Positions 1 to 7,989 of a stretch of 64,000 nucleotides of DNA are shown in pieces. A program made the position numbers and the translations under genes. Source of the DNA: Pseudooceanicola sp050897975. GTDB taxonomy: Bacteria; Pseudomonadota; Alphaproteobacteria; Rhodobacterales; Rhodobacteraceae. The DNA lies in contig NZ_JBPAXY010000005.1 of NCBI RefSeq assembly GCF_050897975.1, positions 1-64,000 of the forward strand, written 5' to 3'. The notes under the pieces were generated by a model. It made no database searches. It worked only from the letters and a program-made list of their open reading frames with translations, and was not told the DNA's origin. The stretch's first letter is position 1. The number at the start of each line of letters is the position of its first letter.

Positions 1-1033
1 GCTGGGTCTCGATGAACCCGCCCCAATGGCTGAGGCAATCCGAGCGGTAGTCGATGGCCTGCTGCTGGCCGTTGGCCTTCACCCCGAACTCCAGCATCTG
101 GAGTTTCGAGGGCGGCATCCGATAGGTCGCGGCGATCTGTTCGCGGTCGAACTTGCGGCTTTCCAGCAGCTGTTGATCGGCGGCCGAGAGATCGAGGCGC
201 TTGATGTCGTCATCCGGGCCGATGACCGGGATCCCATTGTCGCCTTCGTCGCGCAGCGCCCGGCGCAGGCGTTCCCGCTGGCGCTGGTAATTCTCCTCGT
301 CCGCATCGAAGGCCTGGATCTTGGCATAGGCCTTCATCGACGTTCCCGAGGCCGAGCGCGCCGCCGCTTCCTGCCCCGCAAGCGCGATCCCGAAGCTTTC
401 CGCCGCGACCGCGATCGGGCTGCGCCCGGTCCAGCCGTCCTCGGCCATGTAGCGCAAATGGACCATCGCCCGGCCCGGCGCCCGGCGGTGGATCCCGTCG
501 CCGTCCTCGAAATCGTAGAACCGCGCCCGACCGTTGCGCAGAACGCTGCACTGGTCGGGATGCACCCAGTCGATCATCGTCAGCTCGCCCGCCCCGTCCC
601 GGGGGGCATAGGCATAGGCGGTGCCGCGCAGGGCAAAGGCATAGGCCATGGCGAAGCGGGTCACCATCGCGGTGACCCCGGCCGAGGCCTCGATGTTCAG
701 CAGATAGCCCGCCGCATGGTCCCGCACCCGCACCTCGCGCCCCTGGGCGTCGCGCTGCCAGACCTGAAGCGGCAGCTTGGCCAGGTCACCGGCGATGATC
801 GTGCAGCAGGCGGTCACCGTCGCATGGCGCTGCGCGATCACCGGGGTGACACGGGGCAGCGCCGCAACGCGGCTGCCGCCGCCGCTGAAACCGATGTCCT
901 GAAGCCAGGGCTCGGGCTGGGCGGTGCCGCTGGCCGCGACGGCGTCGCGGGTCGTCACCGGCGGTTCCGCCCGGGGCGCGGCCGGGATCGGCGCGGCGCG
1001 AGGGCCGCGCGTCAGTGCTGCGAAGATGCTCAT
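1..1033 (-). CDS. Phage portal protein, HK97 type (partial)
   Basis: This gene runs off the left edge of the window, so only its first 344 codons are seen. It starts with ATG at 1033, overlapping the terminase stop as ATGA. The protein begins MSIFAALTRGP and contains the HK97-type portal signature: an N-terminal arm, a block around VTACCTIIAGDLAKLPLQVW near residues 72-91, and the conserved YRMPPSKLQ segment near residue 310. Portal proteins form the dodecameric ring at the capsid vertex through which DNA is packaged. The order small terminase, large terminase, portal is the standard head-packaging order, which supports the call. The C-terminus cannot be assessed. Confidence 0.93.
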   Translation of the reverse strand, partial: MSIFAALTRGPRAAPIPAAPRAEPPVTTRDAVAASGTAQPEPWLQDIGFSGGGSRVAALPRVTPVIAQRHATVTACCTIIAGDLAKLPLQVWQRDAQGREVRVRDHAAGYLLNIEASAGVTAMVTRFAMAYAFALRGTAYAYAPRDGAGELTMIDWVHPDQCSVLRNGRARFYDFEDGDGIHRRAPGRAMVHLRYMAEDGWTGRSPIAVAAESFGIALAGQEAAARSASGTSMKAYAKIQAFDADEENYQRQRERLRRALRDEGDNGIPVIGPDDDIKRLDLSAADQQLLESRKFDREQIAATYRMPPSKLQMLEFGVKANGQQQAIDYRSDCLSHWGGFIETQ

Positions 1034-2697
1034 ATGACCTCGATCTCCCGGTGTTTGGTCTTGCCCTTGCCCGCCACCGCCCGGCCCACCGCCATGATCA
1101 TGGCGACGGCCGCGTCGATGCGCCCGGTGCTTTTCTTCTTGTTCGGCTTCACGTTCTCCGACGCGTCCTCGTCGCGGTGCACATTGCCGACCTGCCAGGC
1201 CAGAACCGGGTTGCCGCCGTGGCGGATCCGGTTCTGTGCCACCAGCTCCTCGACCCGCTTCATCGGGTTGGACATGCTGGCGAAGCCCTGGCGGTGCTCG
1301 ACCATCGGGAAGCCGTCCTTTTCCAGACGTTCGGCCAGGTACTTCATGCCCCAGGGATCATAGGCGACTTCCTGGATGTCGAGATGCCGACGCAGCCAAT
1401 GCAGCCGCGCCCGGATCTCTTCCTCGTCCACCGAACCGCCCTTGCAGATCTCCAGCCATCCGGCCTGTTGCCAGCCCACATATTCCCGCTTCTCGGTCTG
1501 GGCGCGGTGGATGAAGCCCCGCGGCCCTTCCGGCAGGAAGGTATAGGCGAAGACGTGGATCAGCTCGCCCTCGGGGATCGCCACCACGATGGCGGTCGTG
1601 TCCACCTTGTTGGACAGGTCCAGGCCGACCCAGGCGCGCCGCCCCTTGAAGGCGGTGATGTCCTGCGGCGTGGCGGCCGAGCCCTGATCCCAGACGTCTC
1701 GGGCGATCCAGGTCTCGGCGCCTTCAGTCCAAAGGTTCAGGTGAAACCGCCGGAAGTTCGGCATCTTGGCCGCGATGATCTGCGCCAGCTTCGCCGCCGC
1801 CTCGATCTCGGCCCGGGGCTTCGACACGTCCAGGTTCGGGTTGCCCATAGCCCAGCTCGCCGGGTCCATCGGGTCGCAGTCCACCGGCGGCTCGGCCACA
1901 TAGGCGAAGAACCGGTCATCCTGCACGTCGCCGCGCAGAACGCTTTCGGCATAGTCGCGCAGCTCGCCGCAGAGCGAGGCCCGGTCATGGCCCGCCGTGG
2001 TGATCACCCAGTCGATGGGCTGGCTGCGGGCGATCATCGATTCCGTGATCGTCTCGGCCAGCTCGCGGTCGGTCCAGCGGTGCATTTCGTCCCGCGCCAG
2101 GAAGTGCGGGTTGATCCCGTCCGAGCTGTTCCCGTCGCGCGACAGGCAGGCGATCAACCCGTCGGTGTGCGGGTTCTCGATCTGGGTCCGGTAGACATCC
2201 ATCCCCCGGCTCAGCACCGGCGAGTGCTTGATCATCCGCTTGATGCCGCGAAACAGCAGCCCCGCCTGATCCCGCGTCGTCGCCGCGCAATAGGCCTGCG
2301 GCGCCGCCTCGCCGTCCAGCAGCTGCGAAAAGAGCATCGGCACCGCCGTGTCGGTGGTCTTGCCGTTCTTCTTGCCCACCTGGTGATAGGTGTTGCGGAA
2401 CCGGCGCAACCCGTCCGCCCGCTTCCAGCCGAAGACCGAGCCCATGCGGAACACCTGCCAGGGCTGAAGCTCGAAGGCCTGACCGGCCAGCGCGCCTTCG
2501 GTGTGCCGCAGGATCTTCGCGAAGTTCAGGATCCGGTCGGCGCCCTCGGGGTCGAACCAGATCCCACGCTCCGCGCCGGTCTCCAGGTCCGACAGGTGCC
2601 GGGCACAGGCCATGGTGACCAGCTCCCCCGCCACGGTGCGCCCCTCGACCACGTCGCGGGCGTAGACCGTGACCGGGTGGTCCTCAGGATGCGCCAC
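1030..2697 (-). CDS. Phage terminase large subunit
   Basis: This is the ATPase/nuclease motor that cuts and packages phage DNA. With the GTG start at 2697 the protein has 555 residues, usual for the family. A Walker A-like motif, VGKKNGKT, lies near residues 107-114, and an RNase H-fold nuclease strand reads GLDLSNKVDTTA in the second half. The reading frame is open further upstream to an ATG at 2817, but that extension is arginine-rich and lies within the small-subunit gene. GTG 2697 overlaps the small-subunit stop by 14 bases and has GGAGAAGG a short distance upstream, so I prefer it. It is translationally coupled to the portal gene. Confidence 0.93.
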   Translation of the reverse strand: MAHPEDHPVTVYARDVVEGRTVAGELVTMACARHLSDLETGAERGIWFDPEGADRILNFAKILRHTEGALAGQAFELQPWQVFRMGSVFGWKRADGLRRFRNTYHQVGKKNGKTTDTAVPMLFSQLLDGEAAPQAYCAATTRDQAGLLFRGIKRMIKHSPVLSRGMDVYRTQIENPHTDGLIACLSRDGNSSDGINPHFLARDEMHRWTDRELAETITESMIARSQPIDWVITTAGHDRASLCGELRDYAESVLRGDVQDDRFFAYVAEPPVDCDPMDPASWAMGNPNLDVSKPRAEIEAAAKLAQIIAAKMPNFRRFHLNLWTEGAETWIARDVWDQGSAATPQDITAFKGRRAWVGLDLSNKVDTTAIVVAIPEGELIHVFAYTFLPEGPRGFIHRAQTEKREYVGWQQAGWLEICKGGSVDEEEIRARLHWLRRHLDIQEVAYDPWGMKYLAERLEKDGFPMVEHRQGFASMSNPMKRVEELVAQNRIRHGGNPVLAWQVGNVHRDEDASENVKPNKKKSTGRIDAAVAMIMAVGRAVAGKGKTKHREIEVI

Positions 2698-3127
2698 CGC
2701 GCATCGCCTTCTCCAGCTCCTCCAGGAAAGACCCCTGCCCGCCATTGCCGAGCCGCGCCTCGTCCACCGGCGACATGCCGTAGAGCGCCCCGATCCGCTG
2801 CATGGTCGCCAGCGCATCCTGGCGCTGCCCCCAGGCGGCCCGCTTCTTTTCCTGAAGCCCGTTGCGGGTCTTGACCTGGTAGTAGTTGCCCATCACCGCC
2901 AGCTCGCCGCTGAACCGGATGAAGTCGCCCACCGACACGCAATAGGCCGCGAACAGATCCTCATGGTGCGGTTCCAGCCGGTTCTTGGCAATCATCACCG
3001 GCGCCAGGTGTTCCCAGGCCTCGACCGCCTCGGGATGCGGGAACCACTCAGGCGCCGGGGGCGTCGGGCGGTAGCTGTCGCCCTTCATCGGCACCACGTT
3101 GTCGAGGGCTGGCTTCTTTCCCTTCAT
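2684..3127 (-). CDS. Phage terminase small subunit, P27 family
   Basis: The 147-residue product has the length and layout of P27-type small terminases, which recognise the packaging site and recruit the large subunit. A helical core around PHPEAVEAWEHLAPVMIAKN is followed by a basic region containing QVKTRNGLQEKKRAAW and an acidic tail. The start at 3127 has an AAAGGAGGG ribosome site nine or so bases upstream. It directly precedes and overlaps the large-subunit gene. The assignment rests on these features and on position; the exact family is from memory of sequence style. Confidence 0.85.
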   Translation of the reverse strand: MKGKKPALDNVVPMKGDSYRPTPPAPEWFPHPEAVEAWEHLAPVMIAKNRLEPHHEDLFAAYCVSVGDFIRFSGELAVMGNYYQVKTRNGLQEKKRAAWGQRQDALATMQRIGALYGMSPVDEARLGNGGQGSFLEELEKAMRGGAS

Positions 3128-3209
3128 CCTACCCTCCTTTCAAGTGGGCTTTTTTCTCCAATTAGGCGCGCACGACTGCTTCCATTAGCCCACCGGTGAG
3201 GAGCATTTT

Positions 3210-3226
3210 GCCCTGATTTTCAGGGC
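3210..3226. other. Perfect hairpin between HNH and terS
   Basis: A 17-base inverted repeat (GCCCTG, 5-base loop, CAGGGC) lies in the gap between the HNH gene and the small terminase gene. On the transcribed minus strand it is followed by AAAA rather than a T-run, so it is not a typical intrinsic terminator. It could be an RNA-processing or mRNA-stability element; no function is evident. Confidence 0.4.
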
Positions 3227-3236
3227 ACCCCCGGGG

Positions 3237-3614
3237 TCAGCGGTGAAAGACTTCCCGAGCCGTCTTCCGCGAGTGGCAGGGCTTGCAAAGCGGCTGCCAG
3301 TTCGCCCGATCCCAGAATTTCGTGCGGTCGCCCAGGTGCGGGTCGATGTGGTCAACCTCGGTGGCGGGCACCACCAGCCCCAGTTCGGCGCAATGGGCAC
3401 AAACCGGATGCTTGGCGAGAAACCCTTTCGCCGTCCGCTTCCAGGCCGCCGAGCTGTAGAGCCGCCGGTTCTGCTGCGCCTGGGCGCCCTGCTGTGCAGC
3501 TGCCTTCCTGGCCGCGATCTTGTCCTGGCGGATCAGCTCATGCGCGGGGCAATGGGAAAACCCCGCCTCGGCCAGCTCTTCGCAGCCGAAGGCGACGCAA
3601 ATCTTGCGCGGCAT
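3237..3614 (-). CDS. HNH endonuclease
   Basis: This 125-residue protein carries an HNH nuclease domain: CAHC at 72-75, DHIDPH near 88-93, N105 and CKPC at 110-113 followed by H114. HNH proteins next to terminase genes assist cleavage during DNA packaging in many siphophages. Residues 1-25 add a further Cys/His cluster (C6, C11, C22, H25). The gene lies 109 bases upstream of the small terminase gene. A hairpin followed by a T-run lies just before its start, and the first 15 codons are repeated 314 bases upstream in a gene remnant, both described separately. Confidence 0.9.
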   Translation of the reverse strand: MPRKICVAFGCEELAEAGFSHCPAHELIRQDKIAARKAAAQQGAQAQQNRRLYSSAAWKRTAKGFLAKHPVCAHCAELGLVVPATEVDHIDPHLGDRTKFWDRANWQPLCKPCHSRKTAREVFHR

Positions 3615-3616
3615 GG
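3569..3616. repeat. 48-bp direct repeat, copy 1 (5' end of HNH gene)
   Basis: This stretch is identical to 3883-3930. It contains the start codon and first 15 codons of the HNH gene. Similarity continues more weakly through about 3675, taking in the hairpin-plus-T-run leader, so the duplicated unit is leader plus gene start. Confidence 0.95.
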
Positions 3617-3640
3617 TGATCCTCGATGTCAGAAAACGAA

Positions 3641-3672
3641 AAAACCCGGAGGCGAGAGAACCCCCGGGCGAT
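3641..3672 (-). terminator. Terminator or attenuator hairpin before HNH gene
   Basis: On the minus strand the sequence forms a CCCGG/CCGGG stem with a purine/pyrimidine loop and then six T residues, the form of an intrinsic terminator. It lies about 25 bases upstream of the HNH start in the direction of transcription, so it would end or attenuate transcripts entering the terminase module unless antitermination occurs. Confidence 0.6.
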
Positions 3673-3805
3673 AGTCACGAGCTGTATCCGCGTCAGGAGG
3701 GACAATCGAATACGACAGATAGTGCCGATTTGTTTCGCAGAAACGGCCACAATGGGTCAAGAAAAAAGTCGAATTGTGGCGAGCGCAGCTTCTCACGTTG
3801 CTCAG

Positions 3806-3928
3806 CTACGCAAGGTCCCTTCCTTCCGACGCCCTCACTCGTCGCGCTTCATCAGACGGATCGCATTCAACGAGGCAAGCCCCGGCCAGCTCTTCGCAGC
3901 CGAAGGCGACGCAAATCTTGCGCGGCAT
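3806..3928 (-). pseudogene. Truncated HNH endonuclease start (gene remnant)
   Basis: From ATG 3928 the minus strand encodes MPRKICVAFGCEELA, identical to the HNH protein's start, then diverges into an unrelated 26-residue tail ending at 3806. No nuclease residues remain. The 3617-4071 interval has no other convincing gene. It looks like the residue of a tandem duplication or recombination between phages at the leader of the HNH gene. Confidence 0.65.
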
Positions 3929-3930
3929 GG
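3883..3930. repeat. 48-bp direct repeat, copy 2
   Basis: An exact copy of 3569-3616, lying 314 bases away. It encodes the same MPRKICVAFGCEELA peptide on the minus strand, after which the homology ends. Confidence 0.95.
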
Positions 3931-3948
3931 CCGACCTCGATGTCAGGA

Positions 3949-3983
3949 ACGAAAACGCCCGGCAGCTGGTGATCAGCTCCGGG
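3949..3983 (-). terminator. Terminator or attenuator hairpin, second copy
   Basis: On the minus strand GCCCGG, AGCT, a short loop, AGCT, G and CCGGGC form a bulged stem followed by GTTTTCG. It occupies the same position relative to the truncated HNH start as the hairpin at 3641-3672 does to the intact one. Confidence 0.55.
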
Positions 3984-4071
3984 CGCAATGAGGTCAACTG
4001 CATTGATGCAATCCGTCGACCAACTCGTCAACAACAAAATTTTGAGACGCTTACATCTCTACAAACCGAGA

Positions 4072-4404
4072 TCAGACACACCCCTTGGCGGCTTGCGTCC
4101 GCTCGATGGATTGGATCTTCCCCTTGGCCACGGCGATCATCGTCTCCTGGTCGTTGCCCGACATCGAAGAAACAGGGAGGCCGAGCAGGAAAACGCCCCA
4201 CGCATCGCCGTTCGCGGCTGTTTTCTGCTTCGCCGAAAGGTTAGCAAGCTCTTGGGAAATCTGGAGCTTTTCAGCAGCCAATGTACGGCAAGATGCACCA
4301 CGATAGGTATCGTCCGAAAGCTCGACAGCGGCAATCTGGTCAGGCTTCTTTGCACACGCCGCAACGGTCAGAATCGCCAGAGGCGCAAGAATGAGAAAGC
4401 GCAT
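4072..4404 (-). CDS. Small exported lipoprotein
   Basis: The 110-residue product begins with a short signal peptide, MRFLILAPLAILTVAAC, in which VAAC is a plausible lipobox with the lipidated cysteine at 17. The mature part is hydrophilic, with a helical stretch around AAEKLQISQELANLSAKQK. Similar small lipoproteins occur widely in Rhodobacterales genomes and prophages, sometimes under misleading transporter names; no function is established. Within the prophage it sits upstream of the packaging module and could be a lysogenic-conversion gene. Function is not inferred further. Confidence 0.75.
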   Translation of the reverse strand: MRFLILAPLAILTVAACAKKPDQIAAVELSDDTYRGASCRTLAAEKLQISQELANLSAKQKTAANGDAWGVFLLGLPVSSMSGNDQETMIAVAKGKIQSIERTQAAKGCV

Positions 4405-4546
4405 TTATTGTCCCTTAATTTGCATTCACCGGATCAAAAAAGCGTGTTCTTTCGCGCCAGGTAAACTAGACGCTCCAGTAAAAGAGCCAGTGTGACGAAA
4501 AAGCTTCTTTCGGGATCGAACTCCCTTCCACAGCCGTTTGGCAAGT

Positions 4547-5200
4547 TTACCGGTGATCGCGGGTCCAAGGTTTCATCGGTGGCAACTGTTCGGAGACCTG
4601 ATGTCGGGTCAGCCCGCCATACACGCGGAACGTATCCCGCAGCTCCTTCAGCGCGCCCCACCAGAGCAAATAGGCGCGCCGCGCCCGCGCCTCTTCCCGC
4701 GGGTGGTTCTGGATGGTGATCGGGCACCAACGCGCCTCGACTTCGCGGGCCTTGCCCCGACTGCGGTATCGCACCACGCCGCAACGCTCCGTCTCGGCGA
4801 AGAGGCCATGCTTCGTCTGACGCCAAGCGCGCGGCTGCACCTGCGGCGCCTCGCCCGAGCCCCAGCCGTGGAGCTGACCGGCCCGGGCCAGCTCTGCGAT
4901 GGTCAGCGCCATACGGCGCCCGCCCACACCCTCGGGCAGTTGCGCCAGGGCATCGGCCACCGCCTCGGCGTCGGGGTGCGGATCGGAGCGGCCACCGCCG
5001 TCCACGCGGCAGCCCAGCCGGGCGCGCTCGATCATCACCCATTCCATGCCGAAGCCCGGCAGCTGGCCCGGCATCGCCGCGCGCAGATCGTCGAACTCGA
5101 TCGAGACCTTCTCGCGCCGGAAAGCCCAGTCGAGCAGCTCCAGGATTGAGACCTCGCGCAGCGCCGGGCGGGCACCATCACAGGACCGAAGAGCCATCAT
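4547..5200 (-). CDS. Phage protein of unknown function
   Basis: A 217-residue soluble protein I do not recognise by function. The N-terminal block LREVSILELLDWAFRREKVSIEFDD recurs, in my recollection, in alphaproteobacterial prophages. The rest is rich in Arg, Ala and Gly, with no membrane segment and no recognisable catalytic motif. Its start at 5200 overlaps the stop of the upstream gene by four bases, so the two are co-translated. The position after a replication-like block suggests an early or middle gene, but that is inference. Confidence 0.75.
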   Translation of the reverse strand: MMALRSCDGARPALREVSILELLDWAFRREKVSIEFDDLRAAMPGQLPGFGMEWVMIERARLGCRVDGGGRSDPHPDAEAVADALAQLPEGVGGRRMALTIAELARAGQLHGWGSGEAPQVQPRAWRQTKHGLFAETERCGVVRYRSRGKAREVEARWCPITIQNHPREEARARRAYLLWWGALKELRDTFRVYGGLTRHQVSEQLPPMKPWTRDHR

Positions 5201-5775
5201 GCCGCCGCCTCATGTTTGACCAGCGCCAGGGCCGCCGCTTCGTCGCGCTCGACCCGGGCAAGATAGCGGCGGTCCACTTCGTCAATCTGGACCTCGCGGC
5301 GCAGCTTGTCGCGGATCCGCATGACGCGGTCGCGGATCTCTGCCGCCTTGGTCTCCACCAGGCGGCGCTGGTGATCCCTCACCGGCGGACAGTGGTATCG
5401 CTGCCAGAACCAGAACTCGGCCACCAGCCGGTCCCCTTCCAGCGCATCCCGCCCGGCCCGGCTGGCAAACCAGCTGGCCAGCCCCGGCATCTCGGCCAGC
5501 GGGCGGCCCTCGGCTTCCTGGGCGAAGGCAATGAAGGTGGCATGGGCGGGCCAAAGGTTGCGCGCCGCGCCCTGCCCCTTGGTGCGCATACATTCGAAGA
5601 GGCGACCGAGGTCCCGGTCGCTCAGGTAAGCCAGTTCATCGGCCAGGCGGTCGAGGCGGTTCTGCCCCTCCGCCGGATCGGTCCCGCGCTTCCAGTGGAA
5701 CCCGATGTCCGCCAACGGCGTCAGCAACAGACGCCGGACGCGGTCCCGCTTGGTTTCGCCTCGCTCTTCGGTCAT
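5197..5775 (-). CDS. Phage protein of unknown function, helical
   Basis: A 192-residue, highly charged and helix-rich protein. The last 70 residues (DHQRRLVETKAAEIRDRVMRI onwards) look like a coiled coil. No enzyme motif or membrane segment is visible. It is coupled to the downstream gene by an ATGA overlap. Its start lies beside the AT-rich segment with a DnaA box at 5776-5942, so a part in phage replication is possible but not shown. Confidence 0.75.
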   Translation of the reverse strand: MTEERGETKRDRVRRLLLTPLADIGFHWKRGTDPAEGQNRLDRLADELAYLSDRDLGRLFECMRTKGQGAARNLWPAHATFIAFAQEAEGRPLAEMPGLASWFASRAGRDALEGDRLVAEFWFWQRYHCPPVRDHQRRLVETKAAEIRDRVMRIRDKLRREVQIDEVDRRYLARVERDEAAALALVKHEAAA

Positions 5776-5942
5776 GGCCTTACCCTTTCTCTGCCCAGTT
5801 CCGACTTATCCACAGGCGCAACGCCTCCAATGGCAGCGCAGCGCCTTTATCGTTTTAATTTCATTGTCATTGTCTCTATCGACGCCGACATTAATTTAGT
5901 GTCCGTCTACGTCTGTCAGTGTCGCGGCGACATTGTCAGACG
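5776..5942. other. Candidate phage replication origin
   Basis: This gap between two leftward genes has a perfect DnaA box, TTATCCACA, at 5806-5814, then an AT-rich tract (about 5846-5905) with repeated CATTGTC words, and ends in a strong inverted repeat. The combination resembles a small replication origin with an unwinding element. The neighbour at 5943-6596 looks like a replication-initiator-type phage protein. This is inference from sequence layout only. Confidence 0.4.
5910..5942. repeat. 16-bp inverted repeat after gene stop
   Basis: CGTCTGTCAGTGTCGC and GCGACATTGTCAGACG are separated by one base and match at 14 of 16 positions. It begins immediately after the stop codon of the gene at 5943-6596. 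No T-run follows on the minus strand, so it may be a processing hairpin or part of an origin rather than a simple terminator. Confidence 0.75.
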
Positions 5943-6596
5943 TTAGCTTTTGTCTTTCGGGAACCGCCCATTGCGGTCTTCTGCGAGGCAGGCCTGAACC
6001 GCCTCGTGCAGCTCCTGGGCATTGCGGCGCGCGCCACCTCTGGATGCCACGCGCTCTTCGATGAAGTTGTTGATCCAGCGGATCTTGCGGGGATCATCGA
6101 CCACGCTCGGGGCCAGCTGCGCCACGTCTTCGGCCAGCCGCTCCAGCTTGCGCTTCTGGCTGGCGGCCTCGACCTTCGCGGCATGGTTGGCTCGCGAAGC
6201 GAAGGCCGCCGTGACGATCCGGGTCACCACCGGGTGCATCAAGCGGACATCATCGCCGCAACGGCAGTGGACCCACCCGTGAAGCGGGCCGTAGCGCAGC
6301 GCGCACAGAGCTTCGAAATGCTCGGGATCGACCGAGGGCTGGACCATCTTGGCCAGACGCTTCATGTCGTTCGGCAGGGTGCCAACGGGCGTCTCACCAT
6401 GGGCAAGGTTCACCAGCTCGAACCACATCGACTTGCACTCGTGCGTCCCGCTCCACCGCATATCCGAAGACATCCAGCGCCGAAATTCCCACTGGATAAA
6501 GCTGTGGCTGTCCAGTCGCAGGCTGGGATCCAGGGGATATTCCTGGATCGTGTCCAGATCGACAGGGCGCACCGCCGATAGGGAAACCGCGCCCAT
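5943..6596 (-). CDS. Phage protein, possible replication initiator-like
   Basis: A 217-residue protein whose N-terminal third (a block around FRRWMSSDMRWSGTHECKSM, then WFELVNLAHG and PVGTLPNDMKRLAKM) resembles the winged-helix start of DUF1376-type phage replication proteins. The C-terminal half is a charged helical region. I cannot see an ATPase motif. It starts one base into the stop of the upstream gene (TAATG) and is followed by the inverted repeat and DnaA box, which suits a replication function. Family assignment is tentative. Confidence 0.65.
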   Translation of the reverse strand: MGAVSLSAVRPVDLDTIQEYPLDPSLRLDSHSFIQWEFRRWMSSDMRWSGTHECKSMWFELVNLAHGETPVGTLPNDMKRLAKMVQPSVDPEHFEALCALRYGPLHGWVHCRCGDDVRLMHPVVTRIVTAAFASRANHAAKVEAASQKRKLERLAEDVAQLAPSVVDDPRKIRWINNFIEERVASRGGARRNAQELHEAVQACLAEDRNGRFPKDKS

Positions 6597-7240
6597 TACT
6601 TCACACCCGCCCGCAAGCGGGCCGCCGGTCCAACCGCGCGGCGGATCTTCCCAAGGTCTTCCAGCATGGAGGCCACAACCTCTTCAAGCTTCGCCTTCTT
6701 CTGATCGAGAGCGGCCAGCTCACCCGAGATCCGGGCACGCTCGCTGTCCACCTCCTCGCACCACCCTTTCACCTGCTTCAAAGCCGCACTCAGAGCTTCG
6801 ATGTCCTCATTCCCACCATCCGGCCCGAAGAACTCTTCGCGGAGCGCCGCAACCCAGCCCGGGCGCCCAGGGAAACCCAGAACCTCGGCAACCGACGCAT
6901 CGGTTTCGCCCCCGGCATAGCGCCCAGCATCAGCGTCGTAGACCTCTTGCAGCAGCGCCATGATCTCGCGCTTCTGCTCGCGGGACGGCGATGGCGGCTC
7001 GGAGGCGTCTTCCAGTTTGGGCTTCATCGGGGTCACCACCTTTCTGTTTGCCTCGCATTTCGGGCAACGCAAGCGACCGGAGACCATGCTCCAGCCGAGG
7101 TTCTGAATTTTCTTGCGGGCCTGGCCTTCCTCACCCACCGGGCACGGAAAGACCTCTTCACGACCGCAGTCATCGCAAATCGCTTTCGCACGGGGCTGGC
7201 CCGGTCTGCCATGGCGCCCAGAAATGCTTGTCAGACCCAT
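6596..7240 (-). CDS. Zinc-ribbon coiled-coil phage protein
   Basis: From ATG 7240 (10-base overlap with the upstream methylase stop) the product has 214 residues. The N-terminus carries two CxxC pairs, CDDC near residue 21 and CPKC near 56, the pattern of a zinc ribbon. The C-terminal half, from about VKGWCEEVDSERARI, is a long predicted coiled coil. Proteins with this zinc-ribbon start are common in Rhodobacterales prophages; their role is unknown to me. The frame is open much further upstream, but that part lies within the methylase gene and is not a gene. Confidence 0.75.
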   Translation of the reverse strand: MGLTSISGRHGRPGQPRAKAICDDCGREEVFPCPVGEEGQARKKIQNLGWSMVSGRLRCPKCEANRKVVTPMKPKLEDASEPPSPSREQKREIMALLQEVYDADAGRYAGGETDASVAEVLGFPGRPGWVAALREEFFGPDGGNEDIEALSAALKQVKGWCEEVDSERARISGELAALDQKKAKLEEVVASMLEDLGKIRRAVGPAARLRAGVK

Positions 7241-7989
7241 TCCAGCTTCCCCTGATCTTCTCGCGCTTCTTGCGCCCGCAGATGCTGGGGCAGCGGCGGG
7301 TAATCCCCGGGCCGGGTCAGGCGCTGGCGGCAGGGCGCAATGCGCCGATGCTCCGACCGGCCGTTCCACATGGGCGGCTTGATCCAGACCAGCCAGGAAT
7401 AGGCGGTGGCCGAGGTCGGCTTTTCCAGCGCGCCCTGGCCGTCCTTCTTCACGCGCCAGACAGGCACCTCGGGGTCCAGCAAGACCCCGCGCCACAGCAC
7501 GACGCGCTCGACAAAGGGTAGCACCAGCGCCTCGGGCCGATCCCGAAACAGGGCGCCATAGCGCGCGCCGCCCTCGACAAAGGCGCTGCGAACGAAGGCG
7601 GCCACACCGACGCGGGCGTGTTTCAGGGCGTGCTGGATGAACTCCAGCCCCAGCTTGAAGGGCGGGTTCATCACCACGAAATCCACCTTCGGGGCGTCCT
7701 GGGCCCAGTCGATCAGGAAGTCGGCCACGCCGTTCTGGCCGGCATAGCCGTAGTCCTTCACATCGGTGGCGAAGACCGAGCGGAAGGACTCGCGCAGGGG
7801 CTCCGCCATATATCCGCGATTGCAGCACGGCTCCCAGGCATCCATGGCCGCCAGGTCGAAGCCCTCGCGCGCCAGTTCCTCGCACAGCGCCCGCGTCGCC
7901 CAGGGCGGCGTCGGAAAGTCGTCGAGGCTGTCCGGCGCCTCATGGCGCTGCTGGCGCACGGCGGCGCTGGTGTTGGCGGTGCGTGTCAT
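7231..7989 (-). CDS. DNA adenine methylase-like protein
   Basis: This 252-residue protein has the features of an amino-methyltransferase fold: DDFPTPPWATRAL near 23-35, AWEPCCNRGYMAEPL near 51-65 in the place of the cofactor-binding motif, and the catalytic-type NPPF at 108-111. No target-recognition domain is evident, so it may be a small orphan methylase or a degraded one. Phages use such enzymes to protect DNA from host restriction. It starts in an ATGA overlap with the upstream gene. N6-adenine specificity is inferred from NPPF only. Confidence 0.8.
   Translation of the reverse strand: MTRTANTSAAVRQQRHEAPDSLDDFPTPPWATRALCEELAREGFDLAAMDAWEPCCNRGYMAEPLRESFRSVFATDVKDYGYAGQNGVADFLIDWAQDAPKVDFVVMNPPFKLGLEFIQHALKHARVGVAAFVRSAFVEGGARYGALFRDRPEALVLPFVERVVLWRGVLLDPEVPVWRVKKDGQGALEKPTSATAYSWLVWIKPPMWNGRSEHRRIAPCRQRLTRPGDYPPLPQHLRAQEAREDQGKLEWV

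Noticed and set aside
1015..2874. 619-codon plus-strand frame across the terminase gene
   Set aside because: It is antisense to the terminase large subunit, is rich in Arg, Pro, Gly and His, and has no domain pattern; a GC-rich mirror frame.
3210..3226. Hairpin as terminator of the HNH gene
   Set aside because: On the transcribed strand it is followed by A residues, not T residues, so it lacks the intrinsic terminator form.
4480..4560. tRNA-like T-loop sequence (GTTCGATCC) on the minus strand
   Set aside because: The flanking bases do not pair into a T stem, and no acceptor or anticodon stem can be built.
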